64,000 nt of DNA, from the NCBI GenBank assembly GCA_944472155.2, contig OX235273.1:108336582-108400581 (forward strand), read 5' to 3'. Positions 31,986 to 43,339 of this stretch are shown here, piece after piece. This DNA is from Trichobilharzia szidati (Eukaryota; Platyhelminthes; Trematoda; Strigeidida; Schistosomatidae). A model generated the notes under the pieces. The model was not told where the DNA came from. It saw only the letters and a program-made list of their open reading frames with translations, and made no database searches. The position numbers and the translations under genes are program-made. Position 1 is the first letter of the stretch; each line of letters starts with the position of its first letter.

Positions 31986-32940
31986 ACTGATGACCAACTC
32001 GCCGCCTTCCGTTCGCGTTCCACTCGGGAGACAGCATGGCGTGTGATGTCACTCACTTGATGGTTTGTTTTCTTAGAGTATGGCCAATCCACCTCAATTT
32101 CCTCGTGCATATTTGTTGTACAATAGGTCCCTGCACTGTTGGTTCGCTGATTGCAAGAGATCCCTGTTGCCGATCTTCTCTGACCATCTGATCTTGAGTA
32201 TTGAGCGAAGACAGCTGTTGATGAAAGTCTGTAGTTTGTTCGCAGTGCCCTTCGTGACCCACCGCCAAGTTTCTGACCAGTTTAGTAAGTAGCACTGACT
32301 TCACATTGGAGTTGAAAATCCACATCTTATTTTTCATGCTGAATGCTGTTGACCTCCACACAGACTGGAGAGAAATGAAAGCCTGCCTTGATTTCACGAT
32401 CCTTGCTTTGATGTCCTCATCAGTTCTGTACGCCTATAGTTGAGACGATGCTTCCCAGGTAGGTAGGTTAAGAAGGCTGCTTTTTTCAGATTTCTCCCAT
32501 TTATGCTGATTGATGTCTGTTGCTGTTGGCCAGGATTCTTCTTCATCTACCTCTGTTTTCTCTTTGTTCACTTGAAATCCTATCTTCTGTGGATGCTTCC
32601 TCTGCCAACTTGTTGCTTTTCGCTTGCACATCTTCCAGTTTGTGGGAAATCAGACATATGTCATCATGGGCGAAATCCAGATCCTCCAAGTTTTTTGTGT
32701 GGGTCCATATTATGCCTGCCTCCTCACTGCCTGCTAACTGTCTGCCGCATTATCCAGTCTATCGCAATCAGGAAAATCATTGGTCATAGTAGGCAGCCTT
32801 GTCTTACTCCCGTCTTCACTTTGAAGGATTCCGTGAGTTTCCCGTTGTAGATTACTTGGCATGCAGCATTGTCGTACAACTGTTGGATGAGGCGTACAAT
32901 TGTTAGCGGCACCCGATGGTAGTGGCGAAGTAGTTACCAA
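31986..32940 (-). mobile_element. RTE family 1 (SR2-like) reverse transcriptase fragment (copy B)
   Basis: Counterpart of 20469-21465. The minus strand has an RQGCLL-like motif near 32800, a decayed DFA.DD site near 32655-32690, the KSRQAFISLQSVWRSTAFSM block (frame 32053-32397) and family C-terminal pieces. The last 150 bp of the 3' end present in copy A are missing here. Confidence 0.8.
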
Positions 32941-33099
32941 ATCACATCCCTCAATTGATGTATGTTTTCCAAAACTTTTACGAGAAATTTGCATCATTTC
33001 ATCGAAATCAATGTCAAGAAAAAGTATTTCCTAGGGGGTGGGATAGTTTATCAGTTGGATCAATGCCGAATACACATCCAAATCATGATGACTGGTATG

Positions 33100-34330
33100 A
33101 TAACATAAATATATGTGTAAAACTCGGGCGCTGTGGTAGTAAGTAATTCCATATTAGTTTGTTTATTGAATGTATCACACAGTGAAACAGTATTAATTTT
33201 CTGGATGACGAAGTTTCGAACAAAATTTATTGTTCATAATCATATCAATTGTAATCACACGACTTCGAAACTTCAGTTTTATAGTTTTCTTTGTCCTCTC
33301 CTATTTGTCGTTGTAGGGGCAGTAGAATTTTCCAGATATCGGGGATAGGTGATGAATCATTCCTATTACATGTATTTGTAGTTGATTCGATAAACAAAGC
33401 TTCTCTTATCAATCTCTCCCTATACCCTGTGACATTAGATTTTAAAACTGTCAACCTATCCCATCCCATTGTATGGTTGTGTGTAACCGCATGTAGTGCT
33501 ATAGCTGAACTATTCTCTAGATTTCTTATTTTATTCAGGTCAACCAATCTAGATTTTGCTAAGTTTTTATGTTCAGCTAGTCTGACTGCCCCTGTTCTAC
33601 TAGTTTGACCTATGTATTTGACCTCACAATCATTGCAGGGTGTTAGATAAACTAAATTGTTTTGTTTTAAAAGGCTCCACAGGATTGATCCTTTAACCGA
33701 CAAAGCTTGTTTCTAATTGAGTTTGTGGGTTTGAACGCCAACCACTTTTATTCCTGCCTTGTTAAGAATTCTGCGTAATGTTTCCGATGTTCCTTCCTTG
33801 TATGGAATTACTACTGATGATTTAGATTCCTTATTGTTGGTGTCGTCATTAATATTATTATTATCACTATTATTGTTATCACTATTATTGTTATTATGAT
33901 TTTAATTATCACTATCGCTACTATCATTTTTACATTTCCTTACATATATCCTGACTAATTTATCCGGGCAATTATTAAGTTTCAAGGCTTCTTTTATGTG
34001 TATCACTTCCTGTCTTAGATTTTCCTTGGTACTACTTAATTTTCGTGCTCTGTCATTTAAACATTTCACCAATCCTATTTTTACTGAAATTGGGTGGGAT
34101 GATCAGAAGTCCAAATATCTGTTTGAATGCGTGGGTTTCCTGTAAACGCTACTTCTACTAACCCTGCGACAAATAGGGAGGACAAAGAAAACTGTAAAAC
34201 TCAAGTTTCAAAGTCGTGTGATGATAACTGATATGATTATGAACAATAAATTTTGTTCGAAACGTCATCCAGCATATAATACTGTTTCACTGACTGTTTA
34301 ATACATCTAATAAACAAGCTAATATGATAA
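33100..34330. mobile_element. Penelope-like element with inverted ends (copy B only)
   Basis: 33150-33325 and about 34150-34326 are inverted repeats of about 175 bp ('gaacaaaatttattgttcat' in the left arm, its reverse complement in the right). The GIY-YIG frame is antisense at 33245-33703. The flanks read TATGATAACAT on the left and TATGATAATAT on the right, a near-perfect target duplication, and copy A lacks the element at the corresponding site near 21595. Confidence 0.85.
33245..33703 (-). CDS. GIY-YIG endonuclease-like domain of Penelope-like element
   Basis: The 152-codon frame contains LVYLTPCNDCEVKYIGQTSR followed by R..EHKN, a clear GIY-YIG signature (VYL...VKYIG), then a conserved ALHAVTHNHTMGWD segment and a TREALFIES-like (IREALFIEST) motif with the Glu expected to bind metal. 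In PLEs this C-terminal domain cuts the target. The upstream part (33706-34150) is noncoding and repeat-rich, with no reverse transcriptase, so this is a 5'-truncated copy. The frame itself has no internal stop. Confidence 0.8.
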   Translation of the reverse strand: MSVKGSILWSLLKQNNLVYLTPCNDCEVKYIGQTSRTGAVRLAEHKNLAKSRLVDLNKIRNLENSSAIALHAVTHNHTMGWDRLTVLKSNVTGYRERLIREALFIESTTNTCNRNDSSPIPDIWKILLPLQRQIGEDKENYKTEVSKSCDYN

Positions 34331-35140
34331 TATGAATCTTTAAAAGTTTTTGATATAAATTGAATGTAACGATGGATTTCACCAACTTAGTTTAAAATAT
34401 CTCCAGAAGCATTTTTAACAACACGATACGGTAAGTAGTGGAAACTCGCTCACAGTTGTACTCAGAGTTTTACTCACCTTTATTGGGAAAACTACCTTAA
34501 TTATTCCCGAACATAATTAGTGTATGAGTCATTTTCAGTAGATACATCTAATTCACATAAAAAGTGTTTTTTATTGGAGAGAAGAGAATATATTGAAAAC
34601 AAAGGTAGTTATATGGTTATAATTATTATTATTATTCTTATGCTGTCTGAAAACTGACATTAAAATATCGATTAGGGAAATTTCTTAGTTTCTATAGGAG
34701 TTAAATTGGGAAATATGTGTAGGCTAACGATGTTTATAGGTTTTATGACATTGATTTATACTATAATAAAAATGAATAGAAAACGGAAATCCTGAGATTA
34801 GAAATAAAAAATTACTTCCCTGGATAATTTTCTCAGAAGAAAAATGACTTAGGAAATAAGTTTAGGCAAGAAGAGTATCTGGAGTGTGTTTTGAACGTAT
34901 TTTTTCAAATTAAGGTCCCTTCACTACATTGGAGGGATTCTCAGTCATCACAGAATGTCTGTATGTTATGAAGAATTTATATAATACTCTAATTGAAAGT
35001 GACCAACAAGTTTGAAACATATTGCGAATCAAGTACTGACTCTGAAATGTAGCTGATGGGATTATGAACTCTACTTTCAGCCGGCTTTGGACCAGATTTC
35101 GAATCTCACTGTACTTGCTTTAGCCTGATCAACTTGGTAG

Positions 35141-35498
35141 TATTGTAACGACAGAAGACAAGGGTCAGGCAACAGATCGTTTATTGAGTAAATCAAGAGA
35201 TATTTATAGATTTTTATGTACATTATTATCAGCATTATTGTTAGCAGAGAAGCAACGTCTTCTGATTGGTTGTTTTCTTGCTTAAGGTTATTGTATCATC
35301 TCTTTGTTGCTCCTTCTTACATATTCCGTTGATATATCTGCTAATCGTATTCGCACACGTTAAGTCTGCTGTGATTAGTTGTTGAGTTCCTCAAGATTAA
35401 GCTTTCTTATTGTTTCCTCTCCTGATCAAGATTTGGGACGTAAACATTGAAGTAAATTGGTATCTACCGGTTTTGTCTTGCATACAGCTCTCACCACG
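35141..35498 (-). mobile_element. Solo LTR, family L1 (copy B)
   Basis: Counterpart of 23877-24223 with the same surrounding sequence ('gtacttgctttagcctgatc' before it). GTAG flanks are at 35137-35140 and 35499-35502. Confidence 0.75.
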
Positions 35499-36201
35499 GT
35501 AGCATTTCTTCTGTGTTCAGATTTGATATCTATTACTTCTTTAAGGATTGTTGTGACTATATTGATCTGGTGAATAAGGCTTCGTAAGTCATCGGTTCAG
35601 CTGTAGAATGTTTTCTAGTCATGCATGCAGTTCCAGCTCGATTCGGGCTAGTAACCTCACGCCGTTAAATCAATACCACATTGTTACTGAAACTTCACAT
35701 TTGAAGCTTGAAGTCCTATGTTCCAATCAGGCCGTAAAAGAATGAATAAAGAGGAAACGTTTTAAAAAGCGTATATTACATCGTTCTTTTTCCATGGCAT
35801 CAAAGTTTCTTGTTACTTATCTTTTCTGGCTAGTTGGCCGTTTCATTTTCAATAAGGAGAAAAATGCAGCTGAGATTGCTTATAGTTGCTTACTTTTACT
35901 ACCTTTTGTTTTGTAATTTTGACTAAAGTTTTTAGCTTGAATGACCATCCATAACAGTCAATCAACTGTGAAACAGATTGCTCAGTTTTCTGTCTCCAAA
36001 TATTTGTCATTAGAACTAAAAAATTTCAGTTAACCAGTTACGTAATGTAGAAAGCATTAATCGGATAGGAACTAAAATGAAATTTAATTCAATTTTAGAT
36101 TTTACTGTCAATTGATTCGACCGAAGTGCTTGGTCTCAGATTGATATATCTGTCGGCTTCTTGTGCACAGGCTTCGACAATGTCTGGACATGTAATGAGG
36201 A

Positions 36202-36417
36202 GTTAATTGGTGGATGGTGACCAGCAGTGGAATCCATCAGGATGTGCATTTCGTCCTATTTGGGACCAGTCAGCTGGCGTTTGAAACTGGGCACTAGGTT
36301 GAGTCTCGGTGAGGACATCATCACTCATTGTGGAATGTGGGTACATCCGTACGACGAGTCCGAAATAGGACGAAATGCACATCCTAGATTCCACTGCTAG
36401 TCACCACTCACCAATTA
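36202..36417. repeat. Fold-back element, second family (copy B)
   Basis: Counterpart of 26235-26450 with inverted ends 'gttaattggtggatggtgac' and 'gtcaccactcaccaatta'. Confidence 0.75.
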
Positions 36418-36741
36418 AATTCTAAAGTAAAATCATTAGAATTGTAAGTTTTAGATGGCAAATTTTGTCAACCGGTTAGAAACTGCAATAAGGTTAAATA
36501 AGCAAGTTGATGGACGTAATCTAATTGACGACGGAGTTGAATAGAGCTCAGAAAATGTTCTAGTATTAAGGAACAAAATTGGTTAACCAAAATTCAAGTG
36601 TAAGTAGTACCCTGGAATCATGTAGAATACTCCCAACTAGGTCAGACTGAAAACTGTATACATGAATGAGCTTGATTCACTCAAACAAAATCACATTGTA
36701 AAACAATATATTACCAATTTATCGCACAACGCCAAATAAAA

Positions 36742-37180
36742 GTTCCCTATTGATTTGTTAATTAAGTATATCACACAGTGAAACAGTATTATTTACTGAA
36801 TATTGATGTTTCAAACACAATTTATTGCTATTCATAATCATACCAACTATAACTACATTGCTTCGAAACTTTCGTCTTATAGTTGTCTTTATTTCGTCGT
36901 AGAGGTAGTAGAATTCTCCAGATGTCTCGGTGAACAGGTGTTGAATCATTCCTGTTTTATATGTGTGTAGATGGTTCGATAAATAAAGCTTCAGTCAGTT
37001 ATCGATCTCTCCCTCCAACCTGTTACATTAGATCTTAAATCTGTTATCTTATCCCATCCATCGTATTGTATGGTTGTTTGTTGTAAATGCATGTAGTGCT
37101 ATAGCTGAATTATTCTCCAGATTTCCCATCTTATTTTACACTTATATTGATAAAGAGTAGCATTAAAACTAAGAATTAAG
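36742..37180 (-). mobile_element. Penelope-like element fragment (copy B)
   Basis: Counterpart of 26815-27280 with the same end ('attaagtatatcacacagtg') and decayed interior. Confidence 0.65.
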
Positions 37181-37904
37181 TCCCTATGTGATTTGTAAAA
37201 GTCAGAACAATGATAAACAATGTCGGGGATTAATGGATAAAAATTACACAGGTGAAACATCCAAATAAGCATAAATATTGTGATTCGATCGCTGAAGAGG
37301 GATTTCCCAAGAAAGTATTCTTTTACAGAAGCTATAAAGAATTTTATCAGCAACAATATTGAATTCGGGTCCTCTGTGACCAGCAAAATATTTTTTCTTA
37401 TAGTCCGTAAGTGCTTGTTCATTAGACTTATTTTAGTAATTCAACTCCAGACTATTGATAAAGATTTAAGTAGTGTTCTGTTTACATTTTCTTATTCTCT
37501 GAGTTTTGATAAAACCAATTAGTGAATAAAAGAATATTGTTTTCGATAATTTCTTCTTCGAAAAGTTCTACAGTTTCATATACAGAATAATTAAAAAAAC
37601 TATTATTGTGAATGAAATCAACAGGTTATGCCTGAAAAGAATCAGTGAGTGATAATACGTCTCACTATAAACCTATACTGAATTTCAAATAAATTAAGAG
37701 AAACAAACGGTTTTTATGAATTTATAGATTCCATAGTAGGCCAGAGTAGCAGTGTTGGCTGGAACTACTTCTTCAGCACACACATCTCATGTTGTTTTAG
37801 GAGAGCTACAATGACTTCTGCTGTTTGAAGTATTTGGTATTTAGAAGCCTTTAAGAATATATTTGATGCCCCAACCTGAAACCACTTTGGAAATCTTCTG
37901 CGAT

Positions 37905-38225
37905 CCACCTCAGCGTAAAATATAAGATTGGGGTTTTCGACACAGATGTTGAGTCATCCAGTCCTTCTATATGGTTCAGAAACTTGGTCAGCGTGTCAAG
38001 AATAGGATTTCCAAAAGGTTGCAGACTTTTATCAACAGCTGCCTCCTACGCTGGCTCCATATCGAAGATGAAATGGCGCGCCAGCCAGTGAGAAACAATT
38101 AGCAACAAGAAACTCTGTCTGGGAATAAACCAACAGGCGAGAGCCAACTGATTGCTCAAGAAATATTTAAGAGAAAATGGAGATGGATCTGGCATACGCC
38201 ACTGAGGAGGCCGTTGATAATGAAT
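37905..38225 (+). mobile_element. RTE family 1 fragment
   Basis: The plus strand has 'tatggttcagaaacttggtc' (YGSETW.. block), 'cagacttttatcaacagctg' (DFYQQL), 'agaaaatggagatggatctg' (KWRWIW) and 'ccactgaggaggccg' (PLRRP) in family order, with breaks. Confidence 0.7.
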
Positions 38226-38335
38226 ATCATGCATACCCATATGCTGAAATGTTTTCAAACTATTAAATCTGAACTTATAAAAGAAAAGGCGTTCTGTGAA
38301 GAGTTTTCTTTTCGGCAATATCATTCTGAATAGTT

Positions 38336-38735
38336 GGTTGGAGGGTTTCATCATGAGCTGACAACATCATTTGGAGAACCATTGAAAAACCTGGGAGTAC
38401 TGGACAGCTGTTTCGTCATAGTTCGAGGCTCTTCAGAAGTACACACCCATCTCCAAACAAGGAAACAAAATCCCTACAAAAACCGATACTTGAAAATCGA
38501 TTTGATGTCCACTAGTGACTGGCCCTATTCAGGCAGTTGCCTAGGGTTCTAGTGGGAAGGCGTGACCAGTAGGGTGCAGCAGGTTGGATGTGAGGCAGTA
38601 ACTCGTTGAGGAAGACATTGCGAAGTGGTCGCGTTATGTCATGAACTGGGTTTGAACCTCCTGTGGTGGGTGCGTACTGATGAAGAGTCGCAATGGTTCT
38701 CTAACTGATGTCAGCTCATTATGAAATCCTCCAAC
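38336..38735. repeat. Decayed fold-back tRNA-like element
   Basis: The left end 'ggtttcatcatgagctgaca' and right end 'tgtcagctcattatgaaatc' are inverted, with 'gaaaaacctgggagtactgg' and 'gaagagtcgcaatggttctc' matching the element at 17458. The tRNA-like parts are largely lost, except a box-B-like GGTTTGAACCTCC near 38648. Confidence 0.55.
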
Positions 38736-38764
38736 TAATCAAAACTAATACTTTAAAATGAAGA

Positions 38765-39735
38765 TTTCCAAAGTTTTGTCATTGGAATTGTAAATTTTAG
38801 ATAATAAATTTCGTTAATGGGTTAGAAACTGCAGTAAGATTAAATAAGCAAGTCGGTTGACATAATCTAATTCACGACGGAGTTGAGTAGAGCTCAGCTA
38901 AAATTGAAATTGAACAAAAGCAATAGCAATTCACATATTAAAACCTAAACTCTGCATACAAAAGAAGTTTGTTCAATCATTGAATCTATAATAGACCTGA
39001 CCTATCTTAACACCAAATACGTATATTCTGTCTCGTCTTTTTCTTGCTTGATTGTTTCTTAATTGTATAATATTTTCTTCCCTCAACCCTTATTAAATCT
39101 CTACGCCTTATCACCAGTGTTGTTAACTTGACTTTTGTTCAATTTTAATTTTATAGCTGAGCTCTACTCAACTCCGTCGTGAATTAGATTACGTCGCTCA
39201 ACTTGCTTATTTAATCTTACTGTAGTTTCTAACTGGTTGACGAAATTTGCTATCTAAAACTTACACTTTTAATCATTTTATTTTCGAAGTTAATTGGTGG
39301 GTGGTGACTAGCAGTGGAATCCAGGCTGTGCATTTCGTTCATTTTCGAACTCGTCGGCTGGATGCACCTGCATTCCCCAGTGAGTGATGATGTTCTCACC
39401 GAGACTTGACCCAGTGATCAATTTCAAACGCCAGCTGACTAGTCCCAAATAGGAGGGAATGCACGTCCTGGATTCCACTGCTAGTTACCATCCACCAATT
39501 AACTTCTAATTACATGTCCAGGCATCTTCGGAGCGTGTGCACAAGAAGCCGAAAAACATGTCAACCTGAGACCGAGCACTTCGGTTCAATAATCAGTTGA
39601 CGGGAAAATCTAAAATCGAATTAAATTTATTTTATTTTTTATCGGATTAACGCTTTCTATATTACATCATTTATTAACCAAAATTTATAATTCTAATGAC
39701 AAATCTTCAAAATATTCATTTTGTTGTTAAGAAAA
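38765..39735. repeat. Inverted copy of the 26.0-26.6 kb repeat plus its mirror
   Basis: 38770-38915 and 39135-39275 are inverted relative to each other ('ctaattcacgacggagttga' against 'caactccgtcgtgaattag'). 39135-39735 is a reverse-orientation copy of 26010-26600, including the fold-back at 39288-39508 and 'ttctaatgacaaatcttcaa' at its far end. Confidence 0.7.
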
Positions 39736-39757
39736 TTAACCGTATATATATATATGT

Positions 39758-39860
39758 GCGACTGTACAGCTTGAGAATGATATTGGCGAAAAGAGTAACT
39801 CTTCACTGAACGTCTTTTCTTTTATTTTACTCAATGGGAATTTTTAATTTGAATTTTCAC
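39758..39860 (+). repeat. Unclassified short repeat copy
   Basis: 'tgcgactgtacagcttgaga' and 'atgatattggcgaaaagagt' match the unit at 13463. Confidence 0.5.
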
Positions 39861-39864
39861 ATCA

Positions 39865-40085
39865 GTAGTTCAGTCGTCTACCACACCTAGGTGGTTCATG
39901 TTGGATTCCCAGTCATCGACGCACCTACAAGCCTCCTCTAGCCAATGGTAAATCTGGTAAACACAGAAGGTTTGGAGCGTGAGGCTAGCAAGCCCACCCC
40001 TCGGAGAAACAACACCACAGCTACAGAAACTTCACAGCTGATCCCTGAAGCCCTATGTTTCCCTCAAAACACACAGGAATGTAGA
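39865..40085 (+). repeat. Alpha-type SINE, decayed
   Basis: It shows 'ggttcatgttggattcccag' (box B remnant), 'gtgaggctagcaagcccacc' and 'gaagccctatgtttccctc', matching the SINE body order. Confidence 0.6.
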
Positions 40086-40565
40086 AAAAACCTGAACTTC
40101 ATTCGAACACACATATATATGTATATATATACTTGAGAATGTAGAAAATACAGCTTATAAAAGTGTTATAAGTAAATTCAAAGCACACAAAGAACAGAAG
40201 GATGCAGAAAGAGTGAGAAAATGTAGAGTATACATATATAAATTATTTCAGCTATGTCATTTTAGCTATTGTTAACATATTGACGACTGTACTTGTCAGA
40301 GTAGATAAAGTTAATGGTCTTCTTAATTTCGATATGTTAAGAAGAACATGGATGCAGATAATAACAATCACCAGATGAAGTGTGGGAAATTGAAAAAAGA
40401 GATGAAAATATGAGCTAACTAGACCAGTCAGTCCAATGTTTGAGTGTAGTAGCTTCCAATCTGTTATCGATCGTTAACACACACACAGAGGGTAAAGAAG
40501 GCTTTCACTATAAATGCTATCGTCAATATTGTGTTTTCTTTGTTTGTTTGTTTACTTGTTTTTAT
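40086..40565. other. Region downstream of the ZIP gene, no gene seen
   Basis: It contains AT-rich simple sequence (TATA/CATATA runs near 40110-40135) and presumably the 3' UTR of the minus-strand ZIP gene next to 40565. Confidence 0.5.
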
Positions 40566-40712
40566 CTAGTCAACAAATACACGTATAGAATCTTCAAATA
40601 ACGCTATGACCAGCATAATACCAACTCCAGTTGTCAATCCAGCCACTTGTATAGCTAGTTGTCCAATACGTGTTTGACCTGGTCTCAGTTCCACTGTATT
40701 GAGTTCCGGTAG
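40566..40712 (-). CDS. SLC39A: ZIP zinc/metal transporter (LIV-1 type), terminal exon
   Basis: Read antisense, the exon follows an AACTTTAG acceptor at 40713-40714 and codes 48 residues plus TAG (40566-40568): LPELNTVELRPGQTRIGQLA, then IQVAGLTTGVGIMLVIALFE and DSIRVFVD. The order (D)M-LPE, a loop, a last membrane helix with G..IMLVIAL(F/Y)ED, and a short extracytoplasmic tail is the standard C-terminus of LIV-1 ZIPs such as ZIP6 and ZIP10. ZIPs move zinc and related ions into the cytoplasm. The loop after LPE is longer in charge and lacks the Cys seen in vertebrate ZIP10 (recalled). Paralogue within the subfamily is not resolved. Confidence 0.93.
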   Translation of the reverse strand, partial: LPELNTVELRPGQTRIGQLAIQVAGLTTGVGIMLVIALFEDSIRVFVD

Positions 40713-40839
40713 CTAAAGTTGTTGAGTTTATTAAAAATAAAAAAAGACAAAAAGAAAAAGAAAATTATGATTACAAGTCGCTTAATACTATCAATTGATT
40801 GATTGATTGACTGCTAATGAGTAATTGGATACCATTCAA

Positions 40840-41520
40840 ACTAACCGCTCATTTCACATTTCAGTTCTACTCGAGGACTTGCCTGGTGCGTTGTATCCCT
40901 GAATGGTCTTTTCACCGTGTGCCCGATGTATCTCCATTTCTTTCGGCATATTTGGTAGGCTATGACGTCTTGGCTGATTCGTTTCCAGAACCCATAGTTG
41001 CTAATCCCTTCTGGGCATTTGATCTTCAGTATAGAGAGAAGGCAGATGTTTATGGAACTCTGAAATAGTCTGTTGGAAACGATTTCAGTAATGCTTACTC
41101 CAATTTTCTGAACTATATAAGAGAATAAAATTGACATTCGTGTTGCACTCATGCTGAGTGCAGCACATTTCCAAATTATTGAAGGTGTGTCTTATCTTTC
41201 CGAGTCTGGTTTTGCCATCCCTATCCATGCTGTCACCTGTAGTTGAAACGATGTTGCCAAAATAAGTGAAAGTGATGACCTCCTTCGAATTTCTCCCGAT
41301 TATAGTGATAGTGATACCTCTGTCTTCTTATCTGAAGTTGCTGATTTTCGTCTGTATATTTTCGAATTTGTGTGACATAAGGCATAAATCTTCCACGAAA
41401 TCTAAATCTTCTTCAGTCTGTCCACTGGACCTATATATTCCTGCCATCTCACTCTCTATATTCTGCTAGGTGATCCAGAGCACCCTGATGAAGAATATCA
41501 TAAGGGATAGTAGATAAGGC
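40840..41520 (-). mobile_element. RTE family 1 fragment
   Basis: Minus-strand pieces include ICLLSILKIKCPEGISNYGF and ICRKKWRYIGHTVKRPFRDT (frame 40841-41152), and a decayed DFVEDLCL-like site near 41385-41410. The extreme 3' end is missing. Confidence 0.75.
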
Positions 41521-42111
41521 GACTATAGTGAATAGCAACCTATCTCGGCGATCAATACAGTGACCTTGGACGACCAATCAAAATCGTCTCATGGAAAACA
41601 ACCATTTATTATTTTGAAAAGTAAGTTTACGGTAAATAGATATAATAAAAACGTTTAAAAGTGGATAATAGTCTCTCTCTCTCTACCAGTTTCTTATAGC
41701 GATGATTAATGATACCTGAAAGTCATTTTCTATACTTAAATCTGTTTAAAAATAACTAAATCTGATATCTTTTTGGGTTCTTTTTATAAATCTTATCAAT
41801 TTTCACAAATGTCCCCGAAACTATTCTACTGAATCTGTATGAGTCCTAGTTATTAGATCGATAAACTCCAAGGAAATGGTTCACTCTGTAGTGAATATAT
41901 CTTCATGACGATAACTCGTTGATATAACTGTCACTGATGCAACCAGTTGCCGTATTACTTGTGCTAAAATATGAACACTTCTGTTTGGAATTCCCTCTAA
42001 AAGCCTCCTCCACTTTGGAAGAATAACTATCTGATTGCCTGTTCAACTTGATTTCGTTGGTAGTTTAGCTTGACTGCTTTTCATATTGAAGGTGAAAAAC
42101 CATCAAAGTAT

Positions 42112-42449
42112 TATGGCGAGAGCTGTCTGCAAGACGAAATCGGTAGACAGTAATCTACGTCAATGTTTACGTCCCGAATCAAGGTCATCAGAAAAAACAA
42201 AAACAAAGCTTAACCTTAAGGAACTCAACAACCAATCGCAACAGGCATTGCGTGGGCGGATACGATTAGTAGATATATGGTCTGACCTTCAAAGAAACGG
42301 CCACGAAGAGATGATAGAATAACTTCAAGTGAGAAAACAACCAATCAGAAGACGCTGTTTCCCTGCTAATAATAACGAATAATAATGTACATGAAAATAT
42401 ATAAATATCTCTTGATTTTCTCAGTAAACGATCTATTGCCTAGCCCTTC
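42112..42449 (+). mobile_element. Solo LTR, family L1
   Basis: It matches 15966-16320 from 'gagagctgtctgcaagacga' through 'tatataaatatctcttgatt' to 'ctagcccttcaa'. The far ends are decayed and no target duplication is visible. Confidence 0.75.
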
Positions 42450-42479
42450 AATTCACCTATGGTGTATGTCTGTTTTCCC

Positions 42480-43312
42480 GCAAACTGGAAGATATGCAAG
42501 TGAAAAGCAACAAGTTGGCAGAAGAAGCATCCACAGAAGATAGGACTTCAGGTGAACATCGAGAAGACAGAGGTGATGATGAAGACTCCTGGTCAGCAGC
42601 AACAGCAACAACAACAACAGACAACATTCAGCGTAAATGAGAGAAATCTAAAAGAAGCAACCTCCTTCACCTACGCCTACCTGGGAAGCATCATTTAAAC
42701 TACAGGCGGACGGAACTGATGAGGATATCAAAGAGAGGATCGGGAAAGCAAGGCAAGCGTTCATTTCTCTCAAGTCTGTGTGGAGATCAACAGCACTCAG
42801 TATGAAAAATAAGATGAGGATTTTCAACTCCAATGTGAAGTCAGTGCTACTCTATACGGATCAGAGACTTGCACTGCCTGTCACGAAGGGCACTTCGAAC
42901 AAAGAAGAGACCTTCATCAATAGCTGTCTTCGCTCAATACTCAATCAAGATCAGATTGCTGGCCAGGAAAGATCAGCAACAGGGAGAGATCTCTGGCAGT
43001 GAGCGAACCAACCAGGAACCGATTATGCAACAAATATGCAGGAAGAAATGCAGGTGGATCGGCCATACTCTGACAAAACCATCAAGTGACATCCCACTCC
43101 AAGCCATCACTCAATTGGAGCTCGAACGGGAAGCGGCAAGTCGGTCGTCAATGTGAGGGTGACACGGAGAAGGAGGTCATGTGAAGAGGAGATGAATGCA
43201 TGTGAGCAGACATGGAGTCTGGTGAAAACGTTGGTGGAGAACCGAACGCAATGGAGACGTGCAGCTGAAGCCCTATGCTCCTCTAGGAATTAAAGGAAAC
43301 AATATTAACAAA
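42480..43312 (+). mobile_element. RTE family 1 (SR2-like), 5'-truncated
   Basis: It begins within the region after FADD ('aactggaagatatgcaagtg', L.DMQVKSNKLAEEAS), has a CAG/CAA run at about 42597-42621 coding polyglutamine, then RIGKARQAFISLKSVWRSTA and family C-terminal pieces, ending 'ctcctctaggaattaaagga' with an AAT-type tail. It is opposite in sense to the ZIP gene, inside its intron. Confidence 0.85.
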
Positions 43313-43339
43313 AATAATATAATCATTTCTATAACTCAC

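Larger units (their letters stand above)
28778..37668 (+). repeat. Tandem duplication, copy B
   Basis: This block is colinear with 18388-27769. Sequence present only here includes a complete LTR at 30260, a Penelope end at 30695, an RTE fragment at 30905, a candidate second-family LTR at 31446 and a Penelope-like element at 33100. The block ends 'gataatacgtctcactat' at 37668 as copy A does at 27769. Confidence 0.85.
40713..43339 (-). other. ZIP gene intron, 2.6 kb
   Basis: This intron holds an antisense-to-window SR2 fragment, a solo LTR and a second SR2 copy. 41570-42110 has nothing recognisable apart from a CT-rich run near 41671-41685. Confidence 0.8.
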
